From Brachionus plicatilis (lineage: Eukaryota; Rotifera; Eurotatoria; Ploima; Brachionidae): a stretch of 64,000 nt of DNA. Location: NCBI GenBank assembly GCA_010279815.1, contig QEOQ01000670.1, forward strand, positions 400,766 to 464,765. Direction: 5' to 3'. Of this stretch, positions 36,901-49,300 are shown piece after piece. Below the pieces are notes generated by a model. The model worked only from the letters and a program-made list of their open reading frames with translations, ran no database searches and was not told where the DNA came from. The stretch's first letter is position 1. The number at the start of each line of letters is the position of its first letter. The translations under genes and the position numbers were made by a program.

Positions 36901-38639
36901 TATTTGACATTTACAGAATTTGACTACTTTTCATCATTGACGATTACATGCTAAAAATTTTATTACTTTTTGTTACAAATAAAATCTTTTAACGATTGTT
37001 TAATGGCTTTTACTAGTCAAATATTTGATTTTTCTAAATTGATTTTTCATACCAGGAAATGGATGAAAAAACGATTTTTTCTCTTCTCTCTCTCTGTAAT
37101 TAACAAACGTTCTAATTTATTCGCTCAAACGAGCAGTCAAGTGACAGCTATTTGGCCACGCATACACACACAGCACTCGATTGGAATTTTATCATTAAAT
37201 CTTAACTATTTGTTTATCTAAAAATAGCATGTTTTTGTACAGAAATATTGAAGACTCGATGAGAAATCTTAGAAATTGCTTCTGAGTTTTGCTTCGCGAA
37301 TCTTTGACTTATTTGGCCAATTTAACAAACTAATGAAAATTACATATCGATCAGAAATTCGAAACCTGACCGAAGTCGAGGCAAATATTTGCTGGTTGGT
37401 CTTGTGAGCTTGCCTCTAATGAACTTCATTTGATCCCCTATTTTTAATTAGAACCTGAGAGAGCTGACATGCTGTGTGGATAAGTTGAGGTAATCTCGAC
37501 TTTCGAGTGCTCTCAAATGTTTAATGTGCGCGAACGCAAAAAAAAGTCAAAAAAAAATTAATTAAACAAATTAAATTTTGCTTTATGTGCACGCCCCGGG
37601 GCCAAGGGCAATTAATCGAAATTTTATGACAGCCATTGCTAAATGATTATTCTTAATTTTATTGTCTAAATAATCATCTCCCCAAAGTAATAAGTTGCAG
37701 ATATTTTCTCTCTCTCTCTCTCTTTACCTTTTGTTCTAAATTGCATAGCTTAAATTCTTGGCGATGATTGATTAATGGCACGACCCCAGTACCGACAACA
37801 ATCCGCGAGATTTCAAAACAAAAATTAGACCAGGTCTAGTTTTGAGCGGGAGCAGATGAATTAAGATTTATATCTAAGTAACTATATGAGTCGACTTCTG
37901 GCTGAGAGCTTATTTTTAAACAAATCTCATGCCGCGATTTCTCAAAAGTAATGTACAACAACAAAATATTTAAAAATTAATCTAATAAAAAAAAATACAA
38001 GATTAAAAAGCGGATCGAAAATAGTTTTTCGTTTGACAAAACAAGGAAACAAAAGTGAAAGAATTCAAACTATGTCCGATTAATTGATTTTTTTTGCTAC
38101 TTTTTTTTTAATAAAAATTAATTACTTTTTAAATTAATCAAAAAATACCTTGAGCTCAAGCGACCTTACTACGCTAACCTTATCATTAGTCGAGCACTCT
38201 TCAAAACATCGCTTTCTTTAGATCGATGCAGCACTCGAAAATCGACAAGCTTATTAATCATATTCTGCTTAAGCCACTCGAATGGTCATCAATATGCTAC
38301 TGAGCTATTTAATTACATCAAAAAAATCACCTTTAGATCCTATCATGAATTTTTTTTTAGAATATGAAATAAAACTGTCTTTGTAGTTTAGTTTCTCAGG
38401 TTCTAAAAATTAATAATAACATAAAAAAATGAGAAAAATAATGTAAAATAAATTGCATGTGAGGCTTCAGAAGTAGCTTTAACTTGGCACAGATAAACAA
38501 ATAAATAAAATATTAAAAAATAAATAATAGTTTATCTATACTGGCCTTAAAAAGTACAGTACAAATTGATCATAAGTATTTTCTTTTGTGAAAAATTAAA
38601 ATAAAAGACTAAAACTACAACTTTGGATTTTGAAACAAA
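33921..38639. other. Long gene-free stretch upstream of the lectin receptor
   Basis: About 4.7 kb with no supported gene. Most is AT-rich, but 36400-37900 is visibly more complex and less A/T-dominated, without long reading frames. It could hold regulatory sequence or very short exons that I cannot place. Confidence 0.45.
37706..37723. repeat. (CT)n microsatellite
   Basis: A TCTCTCTCTCTCTCTC run in otherwise unremarkable sequence. Confidence 0.9.
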
Positions 38640-38890
38640 AAAAATATTAAAAATGCCAAAGCTTAAGTTCCGAAAGATAAAAGGATGTTCTGTAAATTTT
38701 AGTAACTGACACATCCTCTGTACCATCACTTAAAGTTGAGTTGGATATTTAATATCCCAAATTCATAATTGTCTGAATTTTTCAGATTTATTGCAGAGTT
38801 TTGCAGAATTAGTATAACGGTGGTACACAGGATAAATTACAGGACATGATTTGGTCCGTCAGAACTTAAGCTTCGGCATTTTTTATATTA
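38640..38890. mobile_element. Foldback related to the ABCC-intron MITE
   Basis: Arms AATGCCAAAGCTTAAGTTCC (38651) and complement CAGAACTTAAGCTTCGGCATT (near 38860-38880), with GTAAATTTTAG.AACTGA.ACATCC and TTTGCAGAATTA blocks in between. It matches the second foldback of the 507-1186 element at many positions. The outer 17-bp repeats are not seen here. Confidence 0.75.
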
Positions 38891-38994
38891 TATTTTATTT
38901 TTTTGTGCAAGCTCTCTAATTTTAATTTATAAAAAAAATATTTTTAGCTAGTAACAAAGAAATCAAAAATAAAAAAATAAAAAAAAATTAAAAT

Positions 38995-39490
38995 ATTTAA
39001 ATGGAGGAAGTCAATTGCTTTAAACAAGACTCTTTAAAAATCCTTAATAAGGTCTGTTTTTGATTATTGTTTTATCTTTCCGCAGTGTGGCGCCCAAAGA
39101 ATCAAAAAAGACCTTCAGATCTTCCAGAACAAAATACTCAGGATAATAAAATTTTTCCCACTTAAAACGAGTATAATCAACAAGTCAATGAAAGAGCAAA
39201 TGTCCTGTTTATTAAATTTTTAAAATCAAGATGTGATCACGAATTAATTGCCAATATGAAAAAATTGATTTTACTGCAAACCAAGAGACACCGAAACACG
39301 CCATATTTCAAACTCTTATAAATACTTTATTTTAAACAACTTCAAAATATGATGTGAAATTACTAAATTGTATTTTTTTTGTATCTATTTAAATTCGCTA
39401 AATTTTCCTATCAGGGGGCTGAAAGAGGGCTATAGCCGCTCGGAACTGCCCTGTATTTCACATCCAAATTATTTATTTAAATAAATAAAA
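38995..39490 (+). pseudogene. LINE 3' end with hairpin tail
   Basis: Plus-strand pieces include 'FDYCFIFPQCGAQRIKKDLQ' followed by 'IFQNKILRIIKFFPLKTS', the typical C-terminal part of CR1/jockey-type ORF2, broken by frameshifts. After about 150 bp of 3' UTR comes the tail: GGGGGCTGAAAGAGGGCTAT, AGCCGCTCGGAACTGCCC, then AAATTATTTATTTAAATAAA. The 5' end is truncated, as is usual for LINE insertions. Confidence 0.8.
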
Positions 39491-41059
39491 AAAAAGTCAA
39501 AAAGAAGCTCAAAAGAGTAGTGGTAACAATCAAATGACCATAACAATATTTTCTAATCTAAAATAATTAACAACATTTAAACGAACCAAGTTTGTGAAAC
39601 CTCTATTTTGAACAATCTTGACTTGTTGCAGTTTCTCTAAAATTGTAAAAAAAATAAAAGATCTTTTATTTAAATTATCTAGAAAATATTTGATATTAAA
39701 ATAAAAATTATTGTAGTGAAAATAAATTTTTATTTCCATGAACTTTAAATAAAAATTCAATTAAAAAATTACGAAATATCCAGTTAACATTTATTGGACT
39801 AAAAAAATGTCGTTAACCTTTGAGTGAATGATTTCAGTTACGTAATCATTTGAAATAGAAGAGTCGACTGTTATACACAAGTTGTTAGGCTTTCAATTGA
39901 ATGGAAACTGCACTCAAAGTCACTCAGTTGAAAATAAAAATCCTTAGCTTTAGAGTAATCAACTTAGTCACAAGAACAAACAACATTTTCTCATCACTGT
40001 TTGACAAATACTAGCACTGCATTACTCAGATAACATCTATTTCTTTTCCATAACCTTATCACTCCTACGATCATGTCAAATTCACTTTTGCACAAATAAT
40101 AAAAAAACATGTCTGAATTCACTTGAGAAAGAAAAAATCACTTTTTATATTTACATAACTCGTGAACAAAAACACCGATGAGCAAAGTTCGCTTATAATC
40201 GTTTGTAAAAATTAATTAGGCTTATTTTATTGATGCTCATCATGTCGCCTTTTATTTCTGTTAATAGTAGCTCATATTTAATACGATTGAAATGCGCGCC
40301 ATCGCCTAAATATTTGCACTGGTCTTTGTAATGCATCTAATCCCTTAAAAAACTAAGCAACAAATCGAGGTGTTTTGTGTTAAGTTTTTCCTTTTTTTTT
40401 TTTGTCTATTTTATTTCATTGTCGGCCTAGTTTGATTCTTTACCACGCTTAATTTATTCTATGTATAATTAGTTTTGTAATTAAAGAATAGCTTTGGTAA
40501 ATATTTATTCATGGTTAAGTGAGTTTTATCGCTTTTATTTAATCGATCTTAAATATTGATTTACCAATAAAAACATCAACTATTGCCCTATGATTAGATA
40601 ATAAATTTTTTTTATTATCTTCCGCTCTTTTTGAAACATCACTCTCGACAAACATGCTCAACTGAGTTTTTGTTATGAAATAACATGCATTCAAGCGCTT
40701 TGATCTTCTTCTCTTATCTGATATTTGCCTTAGCACTTGACTTCTGGACCAAAGACAAATTGGATGCTACTCAAAAATAAATTATTGGTATCAGCAATTT
40801 TTCTAGAGCCAATTTAAAATTTTATTTTAATTCATTTTTTTGACACTAGTTTTTTACATTTTTTTCTTTCTTTCGAAATCAAGTTCATTTTATTTTTTTG
40901 AATAATTTTATTTTTGTTTAGACTTATTATGCTTGTACTCAACACAAATCTGTCATGTGACATGAAACAGATTTTAAGTCAAAAAAGAAAAAGTTAAAAC
41001 AATTTTGTCGAACATTTACTAGATTCTGTTTTTCAAAAAATTTTTTTTTTTCATTTTAT
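39491..41059. other. Non-coding stretch
   Basis: No supported gene or repeat. The open frames present are short and lack splice or family support. Confidence 0.5.
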
Positions 41060-41300
41060 CAAAATCTATTTATCACGGGGACTGAAAGGGAGGTTAACGA
41101 CCATTCCAAACTGCCTGGGGTTTTCCCCAAACTATTATTTTAATAAAAAAAAAAATTAAACACTACTGAATTGTTATTTAATTTTTTTCAAAATTAAAAA
41201 ATCAAACTTATCTTTATTTAATTTATTTGTGAAATTTTATTTTTTTAAATTAATAATCACAAGCCTGAAGGGGCGAAAGCCCAAAGGTTAAAAAAATAAA
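41060..41300 (+). repeat. Solitary LINE-type 3' tails
   Basis: 41075-41145 reads CACGGGGACTGAAAGGGAGG, GACCATTCCAAACTGCC, GGGGTTTTCCCC and then an ATTATTTTAATAAA tail, matching the end of the LINE at 38995-39490. A second shorter hairpin, CTGAAGGGGCGAAAGCCC, lies at about 41266-41283. Severely 5'-truncated insertions are the simplest explanation. Confidence 0.65.
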
Positions 41301-41539
41301 AAAAAATAGCAAGTACAGTCAAGAAAGGCCTAGACAATTCGATCATCAAAAAAAATTCTAATATTTCATTATCTCTTAGATTTTAGAGATTTCAATGTTA
41401 CACGCATACAAGCATGATAGATAAAATAATTCACAAAGAAACAAGTTAACTGTTGTAAGACAATGAGTAGGAAAGAAAATATCAGAAAAGAGACATACTA
41501 ATGAGAAATTTTTAATTTTTGTAAATTAATAAATTTTTG
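41301..41539. other. Non-coding spacer
   Basis: AT-rich, with no supported feature. The right end (41540-41575) is a TAATAATAATAG-type run that forms the tail of the next LINE fragment. Confidence 0.5.
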
Positions 41540-41760
41540 GTTAAATAATAATAATAGTAATAATAAAAAGCTACGGCAAGCAAGCTTGTGGAGACGGTCT
41601 ACTAGGAAAGCATAGTGGCCGGTCATGAAAGCATTGTAGCGATTCTTGAATTGATTGACTGAATCGGAATTTGTGACCGCAGAGGGCAGGACACTCCACT
41701 GATTGACAACCCTGTTCGTAAAGGCATCAGCCCTCTGCGTACATTTGGTAATGGACTAAA
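41540..41760 (-). pseudogene. LINE ORF2 C-terminus with ATT tail
   Basis: Minus-strand frame reads TQRADAFTNRVVNQWSVLPS, then SVNQFKNRYNAFMTGHYAF and VDRLHKLACRS. This is the classic 'R..FF.NRVV..WN.LP...V.A.S...FK.RL' end of non-LTR retrotransposon ORF2. It is followed on the same strand by a TTATTATTACTATTATT tail. This subfamily differs from the GC-hairpin-tailed copies and is in better condition than most. Confidence 0.85.
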
Positions 41761-44719
41761 TTTATTTTTTTTTTGTTTTTATTAATTCCATAGTCAGTAG
41801 ATAGATTAATTTTAATTAAATTTTAATTCAAGAAAAAAAAGAGACACATGAGCTTTTTTAAGAAGATATCTTTAATATGGTTAAATATGACATAGAGAAC
41901 AAAGTTTCTGTTAGTGGCATAAAGAACTGGTTATTTTGTAGCTGAGCTTATAGTACACTTCCTGTGCTCTAGTTATTATTTATACTTTATTAATTGTTTT
42001 AATTGGTGGCTTGAAGATATTTTTATATGTTTTTTGAGTAGAAGTTTGAGGAGGAATGCGTGGTAAAATTGATATACAAGTGTTTATAAGAAGACTTCGA
42101 TCGTGACTTATAATAAAAATTATAAATTAAACAACTATATTTTATTGTAAAACAGAATTCTGTATAAATATAATAAATAGGGCGCAAGAAGTGTAATGTT
42201 AACAAGAAATTAACCAATTCCTTATATGTGGCTAAGGTTCCAGAAATTCAAAACTTAAGTGCCATCTGAATTTCTAATTTTTGACTTTAAATTCGTTAAC
42301 TACGTCCTTTGAAACCCTAACATTCATTTTATTTTTGGGGAACTAAAAAAAAAAATTACATCCAGGTATCTAAAAGGAACTAACCCTTTAAAAAGTTGTA
42401 GGTCTTTCAGACTCAATTACTCAAAGATAAAATTAAAATCTTTTTTAAAAAAATATATATACTGAAAGAGCATAAAATTTTCTACACACTGGCATATAGT
42501 TTTGTTTGAAAAAAAGGGTGTGCCAATTTTTATTACTGAAAAAAAGCCAAAAAGAATACTTTTTTTCAGTTTACTCGTATGTAGTCCTTATTAATACTTA
42601 ATAAACCACTTTTTTTTTATTAAACAAAACTAGACAAAATTCTGAACAAATCTATGGTTCTAAATTCTCTATTCTTTTTTATTCTTTGGTTTTAAAAATT
42701 CATTTTTTTTTTTAATAGTTTGATTATTCAAAGACCAAACTGTTAGAACCTGAGTTTTGACATCTTTCACTCTTTCTCTTTAGTCCTCGTTCAAGTATAG
42801 TTTAGTCTTAACTGCAGGCAGCACACGCTGACAACTAATTACTATATAAATCACTATTTTATTTTTATAACTTCGGATTCCATTAAATAAACTTTTAACA
42901 AAATTAATTTATTTTATTTATTTTTTGGCTTAATCCCTAAAGTCCAAATTCAAGACTTTAAAAAGCCACCAAAGTTTGTAACATAAATGTCTTAACCTTC
43001 TCACTCCAATTATTTTATTTAGATAAAAAATTTTAAAAAAAAATAATACTTTAATAGAACAAATAAACTGAAAAAAAAATACTACAACTTTACTGAAAAT
43101 CACGTTCACCTCGTGTCTATTCTCGATTCCAAGAGCTCGTCTAAGAAACCAGTCCACGATAAGATCTCCACTTTTTGACAAAAATTTTAACTATTAATTT
43201 GACATTAAATGAAAAAAAAAAAACAAGATATGACAAAGTCTAATATTTAAAAGATGATAAGAACAAATTTATTTAAAATGCAAATTTTTTTTACTAAATT
43301 GATTTTTAATGTTTGAAAAATTGCATTTTTGTTGACTATTAGTGGCCAAAAGTTTAAATATTCAATGTCCAAACGAGTGTGAATAACAAAATAGCTAAAA
43401 AATGTAAATAGAAGAGCTCGACATATTTTTGTCATTGTACCTGGTTAATATTGGACCAAATTGGAAGATAATATACAAAAAAAATCAATTAGTCTCACTT
43501 CAATGGAACATGTTCGAAATACTAGCCTCAAAATGCTCGACCGTCCTAACCAAATCTAAAGTCAGATCGCATGGTTCAATAGAATCAATTAAAATAAATA
43601 TTCTCAAATGAAACAAAAAAAAAATATTTATTATCTCTATTTAAACACTTTCGCTCAATGTAATGCCCGCTCGAGACCTTGAATACTAATTTTACGACTC
43701 TGTTGAACAAAAAGCCGCTGCTTCAAGTCTACATTCAAATTTTATTGCCCCATATATCTATTTAATAGCCATTTAAGAGTCCACCCATGATAACAGTCTT
43801 CTCAATGGAGCCCCAACTGAATTTGCTCATTAATAAACCGTCTATTTTTTATTGCTGCATTCACAACTCTCCAAGCGACACTTAAACAAACTTAAAAAAC
43901 CGGTAGCCGGCGAGGCCAGAGTCTAAGAAGTTCGGCATACAAACTACTTAAGCTAATCACTTAAAAGCTCTTAAATAGGCTTTAATTATGCAACAGTAGA
44001 AAATGCACCTCGGGCCAAATCTAAATGTTAATTTTGTTTGATAAGCTTAACATATTTAGAATTCAATATTAGAAAAAGTTTGGCCTATGTCCGAACATTG
44101 TGCGTAATAATCTTCTCAATTTTGGCAAGAGGTTCAAATTTCGAGCCATCTCATCTCGACTTTCAATAGAACGCAAATAAGGCAAATCTTAGTCTTTTTT
44201 GTTCTTGTTGTTGTTGTTGTGTTCAGAAAGCCTTAATCTCGGACTAGCGCAATGAAAATAAGACTAATCTTTTTAATAGTCCTAGTTGTCACACTATTAG
44301 ACTTGCGAGTCACTTGAAAATCTTAACTTAATTAGATTTGATTTTTTCTCCAAAATTAAAAATCCCGGCCCCACTATTTTTTTTGCTCTTTTCAAAAACT
44401 AAAATTGGCCTTATCCGGTTACATTTTGTTGCCCAAACTTGAATTTAATTTTATTAAAATTTTGAATTTTGAGCAGTTGTCTAATATTGCGTAATATATC
44501 GAGTATCAGCTTGTTAAAGTATTAATTACTTGCCCTAAAGATGTAAATCGGATGCTTTAAATCAATATTTTGTTGTTCCGCTTCCTTTTTGAATATGTCA
44601 TTTTATTTTACACTCTTTTGTGTTCCAAATTTTTCTAATAAAGAAATAATTCCCATTAATTCAACTCTACTTCATAAATTGATTTATTTAAATAGATTAA
44701 CAACTTAACTTAAAATTTT
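41761..44719. other. Gene-free stretch with one possible internal exon
   Basis: No gene can be assembled. On the minus strand near 43168-43110 a block encoding GDLIVDWFLRRALGIENRHE sits between an acceptor-like ...caaaaAG and a donor-like GTGAAC, but no partner exons were found. 42240-42700 carries a diverged copy of the repeat at 27880-28300. 43640-44500 is compositionally more complex and may be regulatory. Confidence 0.35.
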
Positions 44720-45049
44720 NNNNNNNNNNNNNNNNNNNNNNNNNNNNNNNNNNNNNNNNNNNNNNNNNNNNNNNNNNNNNNNNNNNNNNNNNNNNNNNNN
44801 NNNNNNNNNNNNNNNNNNNNNNNNNNNNNNNNNNNNNNNNNNNNNNNNNNNNNNNNNNNNNNNNNNNNNNNNNNNNNNNNNNNNNNNNNNNNNNNNNNNN
44901 NNNNNNNNNNNNNNNNNNNNNNNNNNNNNNNNNNNNNNNNNNNNNNNNNNNNNNNNNNNNNNNNNNNNNNNNNNNNNNNNNNNNNNNNNNNNNNNNNNNN
45001 NNNNNNNNNNNNNNNNNNNNNNNNNNNNNNNNNNNNNNNNNNNNNNNNN
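44720..45049. other. Assembly gap (330 N)
   Basis: Unknown bases; any apparent reading frame across it is meaningless. Confidence 0.99.
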
Positions 45050-45117
45050 AAAGGAAAACAAATTTTAATTGTCTTTTATATTATATTTTAACTTATTTTA
45101 CTTTTATTTTTTTTTTA

Positions 45118-45236
45118 ATCTGAAGGAGCTTTAGCTCGGCACTGATAAAATAAATGAATAATAAATAGAAGGCACAAGCTGTTCGGAACATCCTTGATTG
45201 TTTTCCACTTAAATTATTTTATAAATTAAAAAATTT
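45118..45236 (+). repeat. Two adjacent LINE-type tails
   Basis: CTGAAGGAGCTTTAGCTCGG with an AATAAATGAATAATAAA tail (the subfamily of the 33180 array), then GGCACAAGCTGTTCGGAAC with TTCCACTTAAATTATTTTAT (the subfamily of the 33013 tail). Each shows a short hairpin followed by A/T-rich sequence. Confidence 0.6.
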
Positions 45237-45455
45237 AAATTAATTAACTATTTTAGTTTCATGAAAAAAATTTTTTTTAATAAAAAAATTTTCGTATTTT
45301 GAAACTAAACTATTAAGATTTTCAGCTTTATATGGAGTACAAAAAAAAAATTATTAAAATAGACACCAAAGTACAAAAAGTTGTGTTATTATCATTATTG
45401 TCATTAATGAAAAATTAAAATTGTTGAATAAAAGAAAAAAGCTGAATTTATTATA

Positions 45456-45573
45456 CAGTACAATTTGAAACTAACTTGAACATTTCTTTTCCTCGACTTT
45501 TCCTTTCCCCACTGGAATAGTTGAAGAAGAGTTGAGGAACAAAATGCGTACAAGTTAGTTTTAATTTGTACTG
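45456..45573. mobile_element. Short MITE flanked by TA
   Basis: 118 bp with ends CAGTACAATTTGAAACTAAC and complement GTTAGTTTTAATTTGTACTG, and TA on both sides, so of Tc1/mariner type. The unique core CCTCGACTTTTCCTTTCCCC contrasts with the AT-rich flanks. Confidence 0.85.
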
Positions 45574-45839
45574 TAGATTAAATAATTTTTTATTTGAAAA
45601 AATTAAATCCTTCAGATTGAAAAATATAAAATTGAAATAAGAGTTTATGTTTGAACTGTTACTTATTCTTCTAAAATTAATTTTTGTTAATTTACTTCTT
45701 AATAATTTATTTATTTATTTCAAAAAACACCTCTTGGGTGATGAAAAAAATCACAAAAAATATGAAAATGAATAAATAGTAAATTAAAATAAAACATAAA
45801 AAAGACAGTTTATGTATCTATAATAATATCTGTCAGTAA

Positions 45840-46208
45840 GAGTTGTTTAAAAGTTCCAAATTAAAGTCCAAGTCGAAACTTCAATTTTTTTTAAGACTTT
45901 TACTTAATCATTTTCAAGTCATTTTTAAGTCAAAATTAATATTTGACTTTTACAGTTCCATGCAAAGATGATCACGGCCACACCAATTTTTTGCCGTTCC
46001 AGGTCCGGATTTAAAAAAAATAAAAAAAAAATTTAACACTAAGCCGTCTCAAGTCAAAGACTTAAATTTTTTTTAATTTTTTTTTAAATCCGGACCTGGA
46101 ACGGTAAAAGTTAAATATTAATTTTGACTTAAAATGATATTTAAGTGAAAGTCTTAAAAAAAATTGAAGTTTCGACTTGGACTTTAATTTGGGACTTTTA
46201 GAAAACTA
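45840..46208. repeat. Long foldback of the AAGTC-rich family
   Basis: Arms of well over 100 bp: AAATTAAAGTCCAAGTCGAAA on the left and its complement on the right, extending inward through AAGTCAAAATTAATATTTGA to CCAGGTCCGGATTTAAAAAA. The centre is near 46040. No reading frame. Confidence 0.85.
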
Positions 46209-46370
46209 TGTTACCAGTTTTACTGCATGAAGGGCTTAACGTCCCTCTTTCATCGGAAAATAAAATGAAAAATAAAGTCTTCTGTACATTTTTTTTTTTT
46301 TTTATTAATTAAATAATTTTGGGTTTCCCCAGGGTTTTTCCGAATAGCTTTAGCCTTCTTCTGTACATAA
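46209..46370 (-). repeat. LINE-type tails
   Basis: GAAGGGCTTAACGTCCCTC near 46229, and on the minus strand GAAGAAGGCTAAAGCTATTC with AACCCTGGGGAAACCCAAAA (46365-46318), ending in ATTATTTAATTAATAAA. The latter matches the tail at 33013-33085. Confidence 0.65.
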
Positions 46371-49300
46371 TTTGATGAAAATGCTTAACGAAAGAAGAAT
46401 AAGTGGCGATTAAATTGAAAAATCTTAAATTTCAAAAAACTTGATTAAATGACATTGCCCCATCACTCAAATGTCGGAACAGTATTGAATTATAAGTCAC
46501 AGCTATGCTCACAGCTGGTCATATTTTGCAAACGAGTGGAACAAGCAGTCAAAATAAATGGTCAGACATTTTTAAAAATTCTGCGAAACATTCATTTTTT
46601 TAGGAAAAGATTTTTCAGGTTACTTAGCCGCAACTTTTCATTCTATTCCTCTTAAGAAAGACTAATAAATATTAAAAAAAATTTTTTTTTAGAAAAAAAA
46701 AGAAAGCCTATTTTTGAAATTAAATATTGAATAATTTATTACATCAAAACGCCACTAATGCGGATACAAAATAAAAAAAAAGTCTTATATAATTTTTTTC
46801 TCATACATTGTTGAACAAAATTTAATTGAATAAAGTTAATTCACCCTAAATAATTAATAATGAAGCAAAATTTTCATAGTAATAATCAATAAAAAAATAA
46901 TAATTTGAAAACCAAAAATTATATTTCCAACTCTTGTATCAGCTTTTGACAAGAAAAAAAATAAAACAAAAAAAATTATTTGCGTGGAAATAGTATCATC
47001 TGTGCGAATGCTAGTTTTATTTTTTTGACAGGAAAAAAAATTTTGCCTTTTTTTCCCAATTTGTTTTTTCATCGCCAAAGCATCGAAAAAAATTTTAAAA
47101 GAAAAATTTTTAGACAAGAACTGCGGGTAGCGATAAATTCTGAATTTTTCGACCGAGTGCGTTTTTTATTTTTGACCTGAGAATAAAAAAACGATAGCCA
47201 TAAAGTTAATGTTGTCTCAGCATGAAACAATATCAAATTTCTGCTTTTATCCAAAATACAATAAAAGAAAAAAGACCGTAAATTGGTAATAGGAGCATGA
47301 AAAAAGTTGCTTAACTGAATAATGTGAAATTTGTCAAAAAAATAATTCACTTAATAAAAAAAAAATAAAAAAAAAGTATACAATGGTCGCTGGCCCAAAT
47401 TTCGTATAATTACCAGGCTGTGAAATATGACTACTCCAAAAGCTTTAATTACACATTGCTGTAAACAAAAATGATTATTGTTTCGGTTCTCAGCAACTGA
47501 ATAGCGTTTATTCTCGCTATTTATCGAAGTTCCACTACAGTTTGCATCTAGCTCAAGTGCTCTGAAGGAAATGATAAATTATTGTTTATAATTAATGATT
47601 AGAAATTGTTTTTTTATTTTTACGATTCAATAAAATTTGTATAAAAGAAAGCGCATCTTTAAATCTATATTAGAAATTTGTAATTTATTAGAGCCTTATT
47701 TTGTTGTTGGATGGCATTACATTTTTTGAATTTCTCAACTAATAGTTTTGACATGTATTAATATGATATTAATCATCGAGCTGAGAATACAAACTTACAG
47801 GCTTCTGAAATATTCCGCCAAGGAAAATATTTAAAAAACATTTTTTCCATTAATTGTCGATGAAAAGTCATTTGTTCAGCTTAGACTACTTTCCGGCAAT
47901 TGATCATCAAACCTTGATTAATTTGCAAAATATCCTCTCTTTCTCTGTCCAAATGAAAATCCGTCCTAGTCTATTGTCTTTCTTTTTTCTAGCTAATCCA
48001 TTTCTGAGTCAATGCATCGCTCTGGCCAATGCATCGAAAATTATTCGATTACAGACCTGACTGCGCACACAATTTTAGATCTAATAATTTCAAACAAAAA
48101 AGATTAATCATTCTAAATGCCAACTATTATCAAAGATCTCACCAAGTGGTCAGCGCTTGTTTTCTCAAAGATCGTGCTCTATATATACTGTCGGTTTGGC
48201 AACCGATTTACAGCCTAAATCAAAAGGCGTAAATGATTTTATTTCATTTGAGTTATTGATCTGCACTGACATTTAAATGCAGTTCTTTTTTTCTTTCCAC
48301 TTAGATCAACTTTTACGACCATGTAACTAAATACTAATTCAAATGGTCATCATTCAGCCATGATTTGAACAAATCTAAATCAAGCTTATTGCCAAGTATC
48401 AAAATTCTCTAAATTGACTTTTTTTTTAACCAGCCTAATAAATTGATATTAAAAAGATTGAAAATCTCATTTTATTAAATTCATTTATTCTCAATTTATC
48501 CTTTAAATAAAACAGCTAATGCTCTTATATCAATTAAAAGCTATTTTAACTGCTTTTTGGAGAAAATCGGCATCGAAAATAATTTATTTTCTCAAGAAGA
48601 TTAGAAGTTTTTTTATTTTTTAATTTCTTCTAAAAACACTTTTTTAATACTACTTTTTGATTATTGAAAAATATTTGATTTTCGCTATGTTAAACTATTA
48701 TTTGAAGAAAATTTTTATTCGAAAGTCTGACCTAGTAAATGTCTTGAATTATTAAAGAATGGTTTAGATAGGACTAGTCCTAGACTAGTTTAGATGATGA
48801 CTTAGTTTAAGAATACTGAGAAAATTGTGCTCTTTTAAAAATAGTCTTATCAATAGTCGAAAATGCCAAATAATTAAAAGAGATTCAAATTTTTAATTGA
48901 AAAATTATGCTAAAAATTAAATTTTTTTGAATTAAAAATTTTTTAAATCCGCTTTTTTAAAAAATGAAAAAATTTTTTGTTTTTTTAAATTTTAAATTTT
49001 GGCAAAATGAAAATAATTTTACATTTTTTGTGCAATATTTCAGAAAATAAAAATAAAAACTCTTCCAAATTATTTAGCAACCAAAATTAAAATAAAAATT
49101 TTATAAAAAATTGCAAAAAAAATATGAAAATGTAAAAATGTAAAATTTTCTACATTTTGTCTAAATTTTAAATATTTTTAGGATAAATAACACCATTTCT
49201 CTTTTCTTTGTTTCATTAACTGAAATTTTTTTTAACACTCTATCAAATCTTAAAATTAAATCTTATGTAAAATTTTAAATGATTTTAAGAAATTTAAATT

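Noticed and set aside
43110..43181. Gene start reading SGDLIVDWFLRRALGIENRH
   Set aside because: The initial codon is TTG. It could be an internal exon, but no neighbouring exons could be joined, so it is only noted in the surrounding region entry.
44705..45061. Open frame across the second gap
   Set aside because: It consists almost entirely of unknown bases.
46854..47350. Overlapping short frames on both strands near 47 kb
   Set aside because: They shadow each other, contain long Lys/Phe runs from A/T tracts, and have no recognisable motif.
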